Assembly (NCBI GenBank): GCA_035310015.1
Contig: DATGEO010000080.1
Coordinates: 1-64,000, forward strand
Length of the DNA: 64,000 bases
Source: DATGEO01 sp035310015
GTDB taxonomy: Bacteria > Chloroflexota > Dormibacteria > Dormibacterales > Dormibacteraceae
Direction: 5' to 3'
The notes below the pieces were generated by a model. That model did not search any database and had not been told where the DNA came from. It saw nothing but the letters and a program-made list of their open reading frames with translations. Shown here piece by piece: positions 1 to 11,583 of this stretch. A program made the position numbers and the translations under genes. The number at the start of each line of letters is the position of its first letter. Positions within the stretch are counted from its first letter, which is position 1.

Positions 1-1
1 T

Positions 2-103
2 CGTATTCGGAGAATCACACTGAATAAAAGGAAGAGAGTCGCGCTGGCCAAGCGCCGCCTCAAGAAGCGCAAGCTGAAGGCGCGAGTGGCAGCCTCACGC
101 TAG
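2..103 (+). CDS. Small very basic protein, 3' part only
   Basis: The frame is open from the left edge to TAG at 101-103. It encodes about 33 residues, nearly half Lys or Arg (visible core NKRKRVALAKRRLKKRKLK). Such tiny Lys/Arg-rich proteins are usually ribosome-associated, and the composition recalls the AURKAIP1/COX24-like family, but the match is too short to assign. No ATG, GTG or TTG is visible inside the window, so the start is probably just upstream. The tRNA gene follows 34 bp downstream. Its existence is supported by the uninterrupted basic composition; its function is not known. Confidence 0.45.
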   Translation, partial: RIRRITLNKRKRVALAKRRLKKRKLKARVAASR

Positions 104-123
104 GATTCGGCGCGGCGCTTGCC

Positions 124-151
124 GGTGCCGTAGCTCAGGTGCCGTAGCTCA
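124..151 (+). repeat. 14-bp tandem duplication at the 5' end of the tRNA gene
   Basis: GGTGCCGTAGCTCA occurs twice back to back (124-137 and 138-151). The second copy is the true acceptor and D-stem 5' strand of the tRNA. The first copy lies immediately upstream and could offer an alternative acceptor strand. Confidence 0.9.
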
Positions 152-213
152 GGTGGTAGAGCGCGCGACTCATAATCGCGTTGTCGGTGGTTCGAGTCCA
201 CCCGGCACCACCA
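138..213 (+). tRNA. tRNA with CAT anticodon (Met elongator, or Ile2)
   Basis: A full cloverleaf can be folded. Acceptor GGTGCCG (138-144) pairs with CGGCACC (203-209). The D-stem is GCTC/GAGC. The anticodon stem CGCGA/TCGCG (164-168/176-180) encloses loop CTCATAA with anticodon CAT at 171-173. The T-stem is GGTGG/CCACC with loop TTCGAGT. Discriminator A210 is followed by an encoded CCA (211-213). The G1-C72 pair argues against the initiator tRNA, which normally has a 1-72 mismatch. CAT tRNAs whose C34 becomes lysidine read AUA as Ile2. TilS, the enzyme making that modification, is encoded directly downstream, so Ile2 identity is possible, but I cannot decide from sequence alone. Confidence 0.95.
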
Positions 214-223
214 CCACAGCCAG

Positions 224-297
224 TTCGAAACCCGCGTTCGCCGGCACTCGCGGGTTTGCGAAGGTCGAATTTGCCGCGTCTGCCGGCACTCGCGGGT
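224..297. repeat. Two copies of a hairpin-forming repeat with a conserved loop
   Basis: Copy 1: AAACCCGCG (228-236) pairs with CGCGGGTTT (249-257) around a 12-nt loop, and the stem extends by TTCG/CGAA across one bulge. Copy 2: CCGCG (274-278) pairs with CGCGG (291-295), again with a 12-nt loop. Both share GCCGGCACTCGCGGGT (240-255 and 282-297), 42 bp apart. There is no T-tract, so this looks more like an interspersed palindromic repeat than an intrinsic terminator. It separates the tRNA from tilS. Confidence 0.7.
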
Positions 298-329
298 ATC
301 GCACGTCTTGGCGGAAACTTAGGCCCACC

Positions 330-1649
330 ATGCCATCCCCCGAACCGCTCGCCGCAGCCCTCGAAACCTCCCCGCTTCTCGCGCCCGCCGACCGCATCCT
401 GGTCGCCGTCTCGGGCGGTCCCGACTCGACCGCGCTGCTGATCGCGCTGCGTGAAGCGGGGCATGACCTCACCGCGGCGCACTACGACCATGCGCTGCAG
501 CCCACCTCGGCCGCGGCGACGGAGCACGTCGCCCGGCTGTGCGCACGGCTCGGCGTCCCGTTGATCTGCGAGCGCCGGCGCGAGCCGATGCCGCGGGGCT
601 CGATGCAGGCGGCGGCTCGCGAGCTGCGCTACGAGTTCCTCGTCCGCGCGGCGCGCGCGGCGGGCGCGAGCAAGATCGCTCTCGCGCACACGGCGGACGA
701 CGTGGTCGAGGGCACCGTCCTCCACCTTCTGCGCGGCTGCGGCATCGCCGGCCTGAGGGGCATGCCCGCGGCTCGCGACGTGTTCGTCCGGCCGCTCCTC
801 GACGTGTGGCGCGCCGACGTCCGCGCGTTTCTGGCTGTGCGGGGCGTGGTCGCGCTCGAGGACCCGGCCAACTCCGACGAGCGGTTCGGACGGGTGGCCG
901 TGCGGCGGACCATCCTGCCGGCGTTGGAGGCGGCAAGGCCGGGGATCACGCGCCGGCTGCGCGCCGTCGCTTCACGAGCGGCGGCGCTGCAGGAGGCGGT
1001 GGAGCTCTCCGCGACGGCGGCGATCGAAGACGATGCGATTCCCACCGCGTCCCTGGCGCGGCTGCCCGAGCCCGTGGCCGTCGAAGCCCTCGAAACGCTC
1101 TACGCGCGATCGGGCGTGAAGCGGCCGGCGCTCAGCCGCCGGCACCTCGCCGCGATGCTGCGGATCGCTCGCGGCGGGCCCGGCGGCCGGGGGATCGACC
1201 TCCCGGGTGGCCGCAGGTTCCGGGTGGTGGGTTCGCGGGCCCAGATCGTGCCGCGCGTTACCCCTTCGATGGACGCGCGCCTGCTGGTGAAGGACTGTTC
1301 AGGCTGCGATGCGCCCGGATCGGTCCACCTCCGGCGCGGCCTCGACTTACGCCTCGGCCACCGGCGGCCGGGCCTGCGTCTGAGGCCCTCGGCGAGCCCC
1401 GGAACGCGCAAGCTGCAGGACCTGTTCGTCGACGCCAAGGTGCCGCGCGAGGATCGGGACGGCTGGCCGCTGGTTTTCGCCGGCGACAGGCTCGCCTGGG
1501 TGCCGGGCCTCGCCGTCGACCGGGATCTCGAGTCGAGAGCCGGTGAGCCGTCACTTCACGTAACGGTGACACGTATCCTTGCGGCAGGAATGACACCGAA
1601 AGACGCCATGCTAGAATCGCCGGACAGTCCTCGAGGAGAGTCGAGTTGA
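330..1649 (+). CDS. tilS: tRNA(Ile)-lysidine synthase TilS
   Basis: TilS uses ATP and lysine to convert C34 of the CAU tRNA(Ile) to lysidine, so that it reads AUA; it is cytosolic and essential in most bacteria. The product is 439 residues from ATG 330. The N-type ATP pyrophosphatase P-loop SGGPDS lies at residues 28-33, followed by the PP-loop fold with HTADD. A C-terminal domain with [20 protein letters not shown] is typical of the TilS substrate-binding domain. The frame is open upstream to 153 through the tRNA and the hairpin repeats, which is not coding, so ATG 330 is chosen although its ribosome-binding site is weak. The stop overlaps the ftsH start (TTGA, 1646-1649), which implies translational coupling. 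The tilS-ftsH adjacency is conserved in many Gram-positives. Confidence 0.95.
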   Translation: MPSPEPLAAALETSPLLAPADRILVAVSGGPDSTALLIALREAGHDLTAAHYDHALQPTSAAATEHVARLCARLGVPLICERRREPMPRGSMQAAARELRYEFLVRAARAAGASKIALAHTADDVVEGTVLHLLRGCGIAGLRGMPAARDVFVRPLLDVWRADVRAFLAVRGVVALEDPANSDERFGRVAVRRTILPALEAARPGITRRLRAVASRAAALQEAVELSATAAIEDDAIPTASLARLPEPVAVEALETLYARSGVKRPALSRRHLAAMLRIARGGPGGRGIDLPGGRRFRVVGSRAQIVPRVTPSMDARLLVKDCSGCDAPGSVHLRRGLDLRLGHRRPGLRLRPSASPGTRKLQDLFVDAKVPREDRDGWPLVFAGDRLAWVPGLAVDRDLESRAGEPSLHVTVTRILAAGMTPKDAMLESPDSPRGESS

Positions 1650-3490
1650 GCCGCTTCCCCCGCTCCAGCCTGTTTTATTTCGCATTGGTCGTCGTTCTCG
1701 GCCTGGTCTTCTGGTTCACGTGGCAGTCGCTGCAGGGAAACCAGAACGCGAACGACTGGACCTACTCCGACCTGATCACCAACATCCAGCAGAGCAACGT
1801 CAAGTCGGTCGACGTCAAGGGCACCGACGCGGTCGCCACCGACACGACGGGCAAGAAGCACAACGTCACCGTGCCCGACTGCACCTCGAGCTCATCCGAC
1901 TGGTGCACGCAGTTCGCGACCCAGACCAAGATCAGCCTGAGCACCAGCAACAGCGGGCAGTACCTGCTGAGCGTGCTGCTGCCGAACATCATCCTGGTCG
2001 TCCTGATCGCGGCCTTCATGTGGTGGGTGCTGCGGCAGACGCAGAGCGGCAACAACCAGGCGATCTCCTTCGGCCGCTCGCGCGCGCGGATGATCGCGGG
2101 CGACAAGCCGGCCATCACGTTCGCGGACGTCGCCGGGGTCGACGAGGCAAAACAGGAGCTCACGGAAATCGTGGAGTTCCTGAAATATCCGGAGAAGTTC
2201 GTCGCCCTCGGCGCGCGCATCCCCAAGGGCGTGCTGCTCGTCGGCCCTCCGGGAACCGGCAAGACGCTGCTCAGCAAGGCCGTGGCCGGTGAGGCGGGCG
2301 TGCCGTTCTTCTCGATCTCCGGCTCCGAGTTCGTCGAGATGTTCGTCGGCGTCGGCGCGAGCCGCGTCCGCGACCTGTTCGACCAGGCGAAGAAGAACTC
2401 GCCGTGCATCGTGTTCGTCGACGAGATCGACGCGGTCGGACGCCAGCGCGGCGCCGGCCTGGGCGGCGGCCACGACGAGCGCGAGCAGACCCTCAACCAG
2501 CTGCTGGTCGAGATGGACGGCTTCGACACCAACACTCACGTCATCGTCATCGCGGCCACCAACCGCCCTGACGTCCTCGACCCCGCCCTGCTGCGCCCGG
2601 GCCGCTTCGACCGCCACGTCACCCTCGACCGGCCGGACATCAAGGGCCGCCGCTCGATCCTCGACGTGCACGCGCGCAACAAGCCGCTCGATTCGACGGT
2701 CGACCTCGACGTGCTCGCGCGCCAGACCCCGGGCTTCAGCGGCGCCGACCTCGCGAACCTCATCAACGAGGCCGCGATCCTCGCCGCGCGCGCGAACAAG
2801 AAGGTCATCGGTATGGACGAGCTCGAGGAGGCCATCGCTCGCGTCATCGCCGGCCCCGAGCGCAAGAGCAGGCGCATCTCCGACCACGAGAAGGAGATCA
2901 TCGCCTACCACGAGACGGGCCACGCGCTAGTGATGAAGGCGCTGCCGCACGCCGATCCCGTGCACAAGGTTTCGATCATCAGCCGCGGTATGGCCCTCGG
3001 CTGGACGCTCAGCCTGCCCGAGGAGGACAAGTACCTCATCTCCAAGGAAGAGCTGATGGACCAGATCGCGGGGATCATGGGCGGCCGCGTCGCCGAGGAG
3101 ATCGTGTTCCAGGACATCACGTCGGGAGCGGAGAACGACATCCAGAAGGCGACGCAGATGGCGCGGCGGATGGTCACGCAGTGGGGCATGTCGGAGAAGC
3201 TCGGCACCGTGGCGATGGGCCACCGCGAGGAGCTCGTGTTCCTCGGCCGCGACCTCGGCGAGCAACGCAACTACTCGGAGGAGATCGCCGCCATCATCGA
3301 CGAGGAGATCCGCGCCATCATCGGCCACGGCTACCAGACGGCCAAGACCATCCTGACCGCGCAGCGGGACAAGATGGACGCCGTGGTGGAGCAGCTGAAG
3401 ATCGTCGAGACGCTCGACGGCAAGGAGCTCGACGCGATCCTTCAGCGCGAAGAGCCGCAGGCGCCCGCCGCCAGCTCCTCAGCCTCGTAG
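1646..3490 (+). CDS. ftsH: ATP-dependent zinc metalloprotease FtsH
   Basis: FtsH is a membrane-anchored AAA+ protease for quality control of membrane and short-lived cytosolic proteins. The product has 614 residues, a normal length. Transmembrane segments are at about residues 9-26 and 107-129 with an extracytoplasmic domain between them. Walker A GPPGTGKT is at 200-207, followed by Walker B VDEID and the second region of homology. The peptidase zinc motif HETGH is at 422-426, and the third ligand Asp in SGAEND is near residue 498. The C-terminus is Ala/Ser-rich. The TTG start is preceded by CGAGGAGAG about 8 bp upstream, and TTGA overlaps the tilS stop, so it is probably co-translated with tilS. 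Confidence 0.97.
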   Translation: MSRFPRSSLFYFALVVVLGLVFWFTWQSLQGNQNANDWTYSDLITNIQQSNVKSVDVKGTDAVATDTTGKKHNVTVPDCTSSSSDWCTQFATQTKISLSTSNSGQYLLSVLLPNIILVVLIAAFMWWVLRQTQSGNNQAISFGRSRARMIAGDKPAITFADVAGVDEAKQELTEIVEFLKYPEKFVALGARIPKGVLLVGPPGTGKTLLSKAVAGEAGVPFFSISGSEFVEMFVGVGASRVRDLFDQAKKNSPCIVFVDEIDAVGRQRGAGLGGGHDEREQTLNQLLVEMDGFDTNTHVIVIAATNRPDVLDPALLRPGRFDRHVTLDRPDIKGRRSILDVHARNKPLDSTVDLDVLARQTPGFSGADLANLINEAAILAARANKKVIGMDELEEAIARVIAGPERKSRRISDHEKEIIAYHETGHALVMKALPHADPVHKVSIISRGMALGWTLSLPEEDKYLISKEELMDQIAGIMGGRVAEEIVFQDITSGAENDIQKATQMARRMVTQWGMSEKLGTVAMGHREELVFLGRDLGEQRNYSEEIAAIIDEEIRAIIGHGYQTAKTILTAQRDKMDAVVEQLKIVETLDGKELDAILQREEPQAPAASSSAS

Positions 3491-4284
3491 TCCAACTAAC
3501 CGTTGCGGGTAGGGGCAACCTAGGCCGCAGCCTCGCGCGCGTCCTCAACGCGCGCCTGGTGCCGGCGCGCGCTGGGTTCCGGCTGCCTCGAGCCGGCATC
3601 CTGTTCCTGGCGGTGCCGGATGGCGCGGTGGCGGAGATGGCCGGCCGGATCGCGGCCCTCGACCCGCCATCCGACCTGGCGATCGTCCATGTCAGCGGCG
3701 CGCTGGGACTCGATGCGCTTGGTGCGCTTCACGGCAATCCGCGCGGCTCGTTTCACCCGCTGCAGTCGTTTCCATCCCCGCGCACGTGGGAGGCGTTCAA
3801 AGGGATAACCATCGCGATCGACGCCACGACACCCGGGCTGCTGCGCGAGCTGCGCCGGCTCGCCCGGCTGCTCGCCGCGACGCCGAGGCGCGTCCGCGAC
3901 AGCGAACGTGTGCTGTACCACGCGGCCGCCGTCTTCGCGTCCAACTACGTGGTCGCCGTCGTCGAGGAGGCGGTGCGGCTGCTCGGGGCGGCCGGCTGGA
4001 GGCGCGCCGACGCCGAGGCGGCGCTGATTCCCCTGGTCGAGGGGGCGGTCGAGAGCATCCGCCGCCAAGGCGTCGTCGGAGCGCTTACAGGCCCCATCCG
4101 AAGGGGTGATTCGGACACCGTCGCCCGCCACCTGGAGGCGGTGGACGATGCCGATCTTTATCGTATGCTCGGCACGATCGCGCTCGAGATCGCCGGGGAA
4201 GCGGGCCTGGAGCCCGCGGCGGCGGAGCGGGTGCGTAGGGCGCTGACCCGAAATGTGGCAGCGACCCGGAGGAGGCGTCGATGA
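3487..4284 (+). CDS. DUF2520 / Rossmann-like protein upstream of panB (start uncertain)
   Basis: The translation opens with a dinucleotide-binding motif GRGNLG and a Rossmann strand order ([38 protein letters not shown]). It continues into the helical DUF2520 half ([20 protein letters not shown]). This is the family found beside pantothenate genes in Actinomycetota, probably an NAD(P)-dependent reductase-like protein of unproven substrate. The frame has no ATG, GTG or TTG between GTG 3181, deep inside ftsH, and GTG 3559, which would delete the nucleotide-binding loop. I place the start near 3487, where codon GTA overlaps the ftsH stop (GTAG). The stop overlaps the panB ATG (ATGA). Identity is secure; the start is not. 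Confidence 0.8.
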   Translation, partial: VVQLTVAGRGNLGRSLARVLNARLVPARAGFRLPRAGILFLAVPDGAVAEMAGRIAALDPPSDLAIVHVSGALGLDALGALHGNPRGSFHPLQSFPSPRTWEAFKGITIAIDATTPGLLRELRRLARLLAATPRRVRDSERVLYHAAAVFASNYVVAVVEEAVRLLGAAGWRRADAEAALIPLVEGAVESIRRQGVVGALTGPIRRGDSDTVARHLEAVDDADLYRMLGTIALEIAGEAGLEPAAAERVRRALTRNVAATRRRRR

Positions 4285-5171
4285 CGACTGTTCTGGACGT
4301 CCAGAGGTTCAAGGACGAAGGCCGGCGCTTCGCCATGCTCACCGCCTACGACTACCTGAGTGCTCGGATCCTCGACGAGGCCGGGATCCCGATCCTGCTG
4401 GTCGGCGACAGCCTCGGCATGGTGATGCTGGGCTACACGACCACGCTGCCGGTAACCCTCGACGAGATGATCCACCACGCCAAGGCGGTGGCCCGCGGCG
4501 CGCGGCAGGCGCTGCTCGTTGGCGACATGCCGTTCATGTCCTACCAGGTCTCGGCCGAACAGGCGATCGCGGCCGCGGGCCGCTTCCTCCAGGAAGGCGG
4601 CATGCACGCGGTCAAGCTCGAAGGCGGCGGCCCGGTGGTCGAGCACACCAGGCGCCTGACCGAGCTCGGCATCCCGGTGATGGGCCACCTCGGGCTCACG
4701 CCGCAGTTCGTGCACCAGATGGGCGGCTTCAAGGTCCAGGGCAAGAGCGAGGCGCAGGCGGACCGCATCCTCGCCGACGCCAGGGCGCTGGAGGAGGCCG
4801 GCGCGTTCAGCCTCGTGCTGGAAGGCGTGCCGTCGACGCTCGCGGGCCGCGTGACGAAGGCCCTGCGCATCCCGACGATCGGCATCGGCGCCGGCGCGCA
4901 GACCGACGGCCAGGTGCTCGTGTTCCACGACGCTTTCGGCCTCACGAGCGGCAAGGCTCCGAAGTTCGTCAAGCGCTACGCCAACCTCGCGGAGGAGATC
5001 GGAACGGCCGCGCAGCGGTTTGCGGAGGAGGTGCGGACCGGCGCGTTCCCGGGCCCGGAGCACTCGTACTCTTACCCCGCGAAATCTGGGGATTTCGCGG
5101 AGACCCCGACCGCCAACGGATCGACGCCGGAAGCCAAGCCTGTCGAAGAGGTCAGGTACGGAGCGGGCTAG
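4281..5171 (+). CDS. panB: 3-methyl-2-oxobutanoate hydroxymethyltransferase PanB
   Basis: PanB transfers a hydroxymethyl group from methylenetetrahydrofolate to 2-oxoisovalerate, the first committed step of pantothenate and CoA synthesis. The 296-residue TIM-barrel protein shows the family signatures VGDSLGMVMLGYTTTLPVTL near residues 38-57, MPFMSYQ, KLEGG, MGHLGLTPQ and IPTIGIGAG. The last 30 or so residues (after HSYSYPAKSG) are a hydrophilic tail beyond the usual end. ATG 4281 has GGAGG upstream and overlaps the preceding stop. Three bases separate its TAG from the preferred panC start, so the two are surely one transcript. No panD or coaX is in the window. Confidence 0.96.
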   Translation: MTTVLDVQRFKDEGRRFAMLTAYDYLSARILDEAGIPILLVGDSLGMVMLGYTTTLPVTLDEMIHHAKAVARGARQALLVGDMPFMSYQVSAEQAIAAAGRFLQEGGMHAVKLEGGGPVVEHTRRLTELGIPVMGHLGLTPQFVHQMGGFKVQGKSEAQADRILADARALEEAGAFSLVLEGVPSTLAGRVTKALRIPTIGIGAGAQTDGQVLVFHDAFGLTSGKAPKFVKRYANLAEEIGTAAQRFAEEVRTGAFPGPEHSYSYPAKSGDFAETPTANGSTPEAKPVEEVRYGAG

Positions 5172-5174
5172 CCG

Positions 5175-6011
5175 CTGATCACCGTTGTAACCCCCGCCGA
5201 GATGCGGGCCAAGGTCCAGGAGTGGGCCGAGTATTCGATCGGGCTCGTGCCCACCATGGGCGCGCTGCACGCCGGGCACCGGAGCCTGGTCGAGCGCGCC
5301 GGCGCCGAGAACGACATGGTCGTGGTGAGCATCTTCGTGAACCCGATCCAGTTCGGGCCGGGCGAGGACCTCGCGCGCTATCCCCGCCCGATCGGGGATG
5401 ACCTCGAGATGCTGCGCGGGATGGACGTCGACGCCGTCTACATGCCTCGGGTCGAGGACATGTACCCGCCCGGCGCGACGACCCGCGTGCTCGTCGGCGG
5501 AGTATCCGAGCCGCTCGAGGGCGCCGCTCGGCCAGGCCATTTCGAGGGCGTGGCGACGGTGGTCACGAAGCTGTTCTGGGCCGTCGAGCCGGACCGCGCC
5601 TACTTCGGGCAGAAGGACGCGCAGCAGGTGGCGGTCGTCAAGCGCCTGGCCGCGGACCTGGACACCGGGGTCGAGATCGTGGTCTGCCCGATCGTGCGCG
5701 AGGCGGACGGGCTGGCCGTCAGCTCCCGCAACGTCTATCTCAACCCGGCGGAGCGGGCGGCGGCCGCGAGCCTCAGCCGGGCGCTGCGAACCGCCTCGGA
5801 GTCATACCAGGCCGGCGTGCGGGACGAGGACGCCCTCAAAGAGCTGATGCGGCAGGTGATCGGGCGGGAACCGCTGGCCAGGATCGAGTACGCGGAGCTC
5901 GTGGATCCCGGCAACTTTTCGTCGCCTGGCACGCTTGCGGTGCTGGCCGTCAGCTTCGGCGGAACCCGCCTGATAGACAACCACGACCTGGCCCAACCGT
6001 ATCCTGGATAA
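5175..6011 (+). CDS. panC: Pantoate-beta-alanine ligase PanC (probable CTG start)
   Basis: PanC condenses pantoate with beta-alanine through a pantoyl-adenylate. Visible motifs are PTMGALHAGH (HIGH-type nucleotide site), NPIQFGPGEDLARYPR, FGQKDAQQVAVVKR and READGLAVSSRN. The first ATG is 5202 (269 residues), but it has no ribosome-binding site and truncates the first beta strand that the family has before the EMRA segment. CTG 5175 lies 11 bp after GGAG (5160-5163), restores LITVVTPAEMR and gives 278 residues, the typical length. I therefore prefer CTG 5175, as inference. PanB lies immediately upstream. Confidence 0.93.
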   Translation: MITVVTPAEMRAKVQEWAEYSIGLVPTMGALHAGHRSLVERAGAENDMVVVSIFVNPIQFGPGEDLARYPRPIGDDLEMLRGMDVDAVYMPRVEDMYPPGATTRVLVGGVSEPLEGAARPGHFEGVATVVTKLFWAVEPDRAYFGQKDAQQVAVVKRLAADLDTGVEIVVCPIVREADGLAVSSRNVYLNPAERAAAASLSRALRTASESYQAGVRDEDALKELMRQVIGREPLARIEYAELVDPGNFSSPGTLAVLAVSFGGTRLIDNHDLAQPYPG

Positions 6012-6026
6012 GGCGGGAACCTGAGT

Positions 6027-6086
6027 TACAATTGCCTTTCGATTTGGCGGAGGCCGTTTTGACGACCAACACCACACCAATAATCT
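6027..6086 (+). promoter_or_regulatory. Candidate promoters for rpsA
   Basis: Two sigma-70-like signals lie between panC and rpsA. TACAAT (6027-6032) is a near-consensus -10 without a clear -35. TTGACG (6059-6064), a 16-nt spacer and TAATCT (6081-6086) form a second candidate, but its start point would fall inside the rpsA ribosome-binding site. The first would leave a leader of about 65 nt. Confidence 0.4.
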
Positions 6087-6102
6087 CTAGGGGGTTTGCG
6101 AG

Positions 6103-7281
6103 TTGTCCAATGAATCCGGTGCTGTCCTGACCAAGGAGGAGACCGAAGAGGACTCGTCCGCGGCAATGACGATGGAGGACTACCTCGAATACGAGGAGGA
6201 GGCCTTCAAGACCCCCAACCATGGGGACATCGTCGACGGCATCGTGGTCCGGGTCGATCCCGACGAGGTGCTCGTCGACATCGGCGCCAAGGCGGAAGGC
6301 GTCATCTCGAGCAAGGAGCTCGGGCTGCGCAGCGAAGCCGACGCCCTGGGCCTGGAGCCCGGCGACCAGATCAAGGTCTTCGTGCTCCAGCCGGAGAACG
6401 AAGAGGGCAACGTCGTCCTCAGCCTGCGGCGCGCGCGCGCCGAGACCACATGGCTCGTGGCCGCCGAGAAGCAGACGGACGGCTCGGTCATCGACGCCGA
6501 CGTGCGCGAGCAGAACAAGGGCGGGCTGATCGTCAACGTGCTCGGCCTGCGCGGCTTTCTGCCGTCGAGCCAGGTCGCGCGCGCCTACGCCGGCTCGCTC
6601 GAGTCGCTGGTCGGCCAGCGCATCCCCGTCAAGATCCTCGAGGTCAACCGCAAGCGTAACCGGCTGATCGTCAGCCAGAAGGCGGCGGAGGACGAGGATC
6701 GAGCACGCAAGCGCGAGGAGCTGTTCAGCCGCCTGCAGACCGGCGCGACCGTGCGGGGCACCGTGTCGGGCATCACGAGCTACGGAGCCTTTGTCGACAT
6801 CGGCGGAGCGGACGGCCTGATCCACATCTCCGAGCTTTCGTGGGACCGCGTGTCGAAGGTGACCGACGTCCTGCAGCTGGGCGAGGAGGTGACCGTGAAG
6901 GTCATCAAGCTCGACCCCGAGCAGACGCGCATCTCGCTTTCGCTGCGGCAGCTGCAGCAGGACCCGTGGGAGAAGCTGGTGCAGTCGATGCCGATCGGCT
7001 CGATCGTCGAGGGCCAGGTCACGAAGACCAAGAAGTACGGGGCCTTCCTGCAGATCATGTCGGGCATCGAGGGGCTGCTCCACATCTCCGAGCTGTCCTG
7101 GGACCACGTCGAGCGGACGGAGGACGTGCTGAAGATCGGGGAGAACCTGCAGGTGAAGGTCATCGGGATCGACACCGCGCGGAGGCGGATCTCGCTGAGC
7201 CTCAAACAGCTGTCGGCCCCGCCGGCGAGCCTGGCGGGGGCGCGGCCGGCCCGCCACGAGGACTACCCGGAAGAAGAGTAG
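6103..7281 (+). CDS. rpsA: 30S ribosomal protein bS1
   Basis: bS1 binds mRNA and promotes initiation on structured messages. The product has 392 residues with an acidic N-terminus and four S1 (OB-fold) domains: about 40-108, 126-190, 211-279 and 296-365. The last two carry the classic GxVxxxxxYGAFVDIGGxxGLIHISELSW pattern. Four domains is normal for high-GC Gram-positive and Chloroflexota-type S1, against six in Proteobacteria. TTG 6103 follows AGGGGG by about 9 bp. The gene ends 6 bp from the convergent O-antigen-ligase-like gene, with no terminator hairpin visible between them. Confidence 0.96.
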   Translation: MSNESGAVLTKEETEEDSSAAMTMEDYLEYEEEAFKTPNHGDIVDGIVVRVDPDEVLVDIGAKAEGVISSKELGLRSEADALGLEPGDQIKVFVLQPENEEGNVVLSLRRARAETTWLVAAEKQTDGSVIDADVREQNKGGLIVNVLGLRGFLPSSQVARAYAGSLESLVGQRIPVKILEVNRKRNRLIVSQKAAEDEDRARKREELFSRLQTGATVRGTVSGITSYGAFVDIGGADGLIHISELSWDRVSKVTDVLQLGEEVTVKVIKLDPEQTRISLSLRQLQQDPWEKLVQSMPIGSIVEGQVTKTKKYGAFLQIMSGIEGLLHISELSWDHVERTEDVLKIGENLQVKVIGIDTARRRISLSLKQLSAPPASLAGARPARHEDYPEEE

Positions 7282-7287
7282 GTCCAG

Positions 7288-8922
7288 TCAGGCGGCGCCG
7301 AGACCGCCGCTGCCGCCCGCGAGCCGCTGCCGCGCCGGCGCCCAGAACGGATCGATGGTGAGCGCCATCCGGTAGTCCGCCCGCGCCAGGGCCACGTCCC
7401 CGGCGCGCAGGTCGGCGTCACCGAGCTCGACGTACAGCGCCGGGTCCGTGGACCCGAGGTTGGCGGCCAGCCGCAGCTCGCCGCGGCCCTCGTCGGCCTT
7501 GCCCTGGCTGATGAGCGCCTCGCCAAGCGCCCGGTGGTACTCCGCCTGCAGCGGGTCCGCTCGAGTCGACAGTTCCGGCCGCCCATTCGCGTACCACCCC
7601 TCGGCCACGATCGGCAGCGCCGCGAAGACGACGGCGACGGCAACCAGCGCGAGGGCGCCGGCGACGCGCGGCACCGTGCGCGTCGAAATGGGGGCGGCCT
7701 CGACCGCAGCCGGTAATCCCCTGACGTCGACCCTGCGTGCCTGCACCGCCGACCATCCGATTCCAGCCAGCAGCCAGAACACGCCGGTCGCCGGTGCCCA
7801 GTCGAAGTTGAACAGGACCCAGACCGTGTAACCGAAGCACGCCGCGGCGATCGAGCCCACCGAGACGGCGCCGGCGACGCGCGGCACTGCAGCCGGAGGC
7901 GCGAAGCGCCGGCGCCAGAATCCCGCGAACAGGACGGCGACCACCGATCCCAACGCGACGAGGCCGAGCAGCCCCTGCGTCGCGGCGAGGTCGAGCACGC
8001 CCGAATGAACGCGGTCAAAGGTGATCCCTGGCGACCAGTCACCGGTGAGAAAGCGCCCGAACACGAGACCGGTCGCATCCTCGCCCCACCCGGTGAGAGG
8101 CCGCGCGAGGATCATCCCGACCGAGTCGAGATATAGATGGACGCGCGTGGGCCCGGGGTCGCCGTTGAGCTCGCGGAGGGGCGAGAGGAGCACCGCCAGC
8201 ACCGCCGCGACACTGACCAGGGCCGTCACGACTCCCGCCGCGAGAGCCTTTCGTCCGCGCAGAGCGAACACGCCGAGCGCCAGGCATCCGGCGAGCGCGC
8301 CCACCATGCCTCCGCGCGACGTCGAGGCGAGCAGGCCGCCGGCCATGAGACCCGCCGCGGCCCACCAACCGCCCGCCACCCAGCCCGGCCGGAACATGTT
8401 CGACAGCGCAATCGGGAGCGCCATCGCGACCAGCGCTCCCAACAGGTTGGCGTTGCCGAGGTTGCCGTCGGGACGGAAAGGGGCGGCCAGCAGCCACTGC
8501 GCGATCGCCTCCGCCGACGTCACCGTGGCGCCGAGGACCACCGCGGCGACCGCGAGGCTGCGGGCCAGCTCGCTGCGCAGCAGCCAGACGGGTACCGCCA
8601 GCAGCCCGAGGTAGGACAGGCGCACGGGGAGGGACTCGTAACGGGTGTAGGACCCGACGAGGCTGAGAGGCCATGAGGTCGAGAACGCGAACGCGATGAC
8701 CGCCGCGGCCGCGGCCGCCGCCAGGGGCCACCGCAGCTCGCCGAGGCTCGTCCGGCGTTGTATCAGTAGTGCCAGGCCGGCCCCGAGAAATGCGCCGGCC
8801 ACCACAATCGACGTACGCGGGAGGATGAAGGCATCGACGAAAGTGGGTATGAACACCAGGGGCAGGGCAAGGGCTACCACCACGGGAAACCAGTTCCCGA
8901 GGCGCTCGGACAGGGGCGTCAT
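7288..8922 (-). CDS. O-antigen ligase/polymerase-family membrane protein with TPR tail
   Basis: The 544-residue polytopic protein starts at ATG 8922 (minus strand). About ten hydrophobic segments run from residue 12 to about 430. The Wzy_C-like region includes LVGSYTRYESLP, GNLGNANLLGALVAMALP and STSRGGMVGALAG, followed by a long non-membrane loop (TGWGEDATGLVFG). The C-terminal 100 residues or so are tetratricopeptide-like (YHRALGEALISQGKADEG, LYVELGDADLRAGDVALA). Members of this superfamily join or polymerise cell-surface glycans; the substrate cannot be told here. No other glycan gene is nearby. It is divergent from clpC and convergent with rpsA. Confidence 0.82.
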   Translation of the reverse strand: MTPLSERLGNWFPVVVALALPLVFIPTFVDAFILPRTSIVVAGAFLGAGLALLIQRRTSLGELRWPLAAAAAAAVIAFAFSTSWPLSLVGSYTRYESLPVRLSYLGLLAVPVWLLRSELARSLAVAAVVLGATVTSAEAIAQWLLAAPFRPDGNLGNANLLGALVAMALPIALSNMFRPGWVAGGWWAAAGLMAGGLLASTSRGGMVGALAGCLALGVFALRGRKALAAGVVTALVSVAAVLAVLLSPLRELNGDPGPTRVHLYLDSVGMILARPLTGWGEDATGLVFGRFLTGDWSPGITFDRVHSGVLDLAATQGLLGLVALGSVVAVLFAGFWRRRFAPPAAVPRVAGAVSVGSIAAACFGYTVWVLFNFDWAPATGVFWLLAGIGWSAVQARRVDVRGLPAAVEAAPISTRTVPRVAGALALVAVAVVFAALPIVAEGWYANGRPELSTRADPLQAEYHRALGEALISQGKADEGRGELRLAANLGSTDPALYVELGDADLRAGDVALARADYRMALTIDPFWAPARQRLAGGSGGLGAA

Positions 8923-9060
8923 GGCGCCTCCGCTAACTGGAATCGGCCCGGTGAGGCGGACGGTATATTACTTGCACGGTGCCCCAGGCATTGGAGTTGA
9001 TAGAACGAGGAGGTGCTGGCCCCACCAAGTCGCGGAAGTCCGAATAGTTAGAGGACCCAC
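8923..9060. promoter_or_regulatory. Divergent control region between clpC and the O-antigen-ligase-like gene
   Basis: This 138-bp gap must hold the clpC promoter. TATATT (8964-8969) is a plausible -10, without a convincing -35. GAGG lies about 7 bp before the clpC ATG. I see no clear CtsR- or HrcA-type operator, and no ctsR, mcsA or mcsB gene accompanies clpC. Confidence 0.35.
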
Positions 9061-11565
<2,505 letters not shown>

Positions 11566-11583
11566 CCCAAGCATCGACCTAGG

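Noticed and set aside
153..329. Extending TilS upstream to the beginning of its open frame
   Set aside because: The extension would be translated from the tRNA and palindromic repeats; homology begins after ATG 330.
4158..5540. Minus-strand frame opposite panB and panC
   Set aside because: No motif, no start signal; the plus-strand genes are certain.
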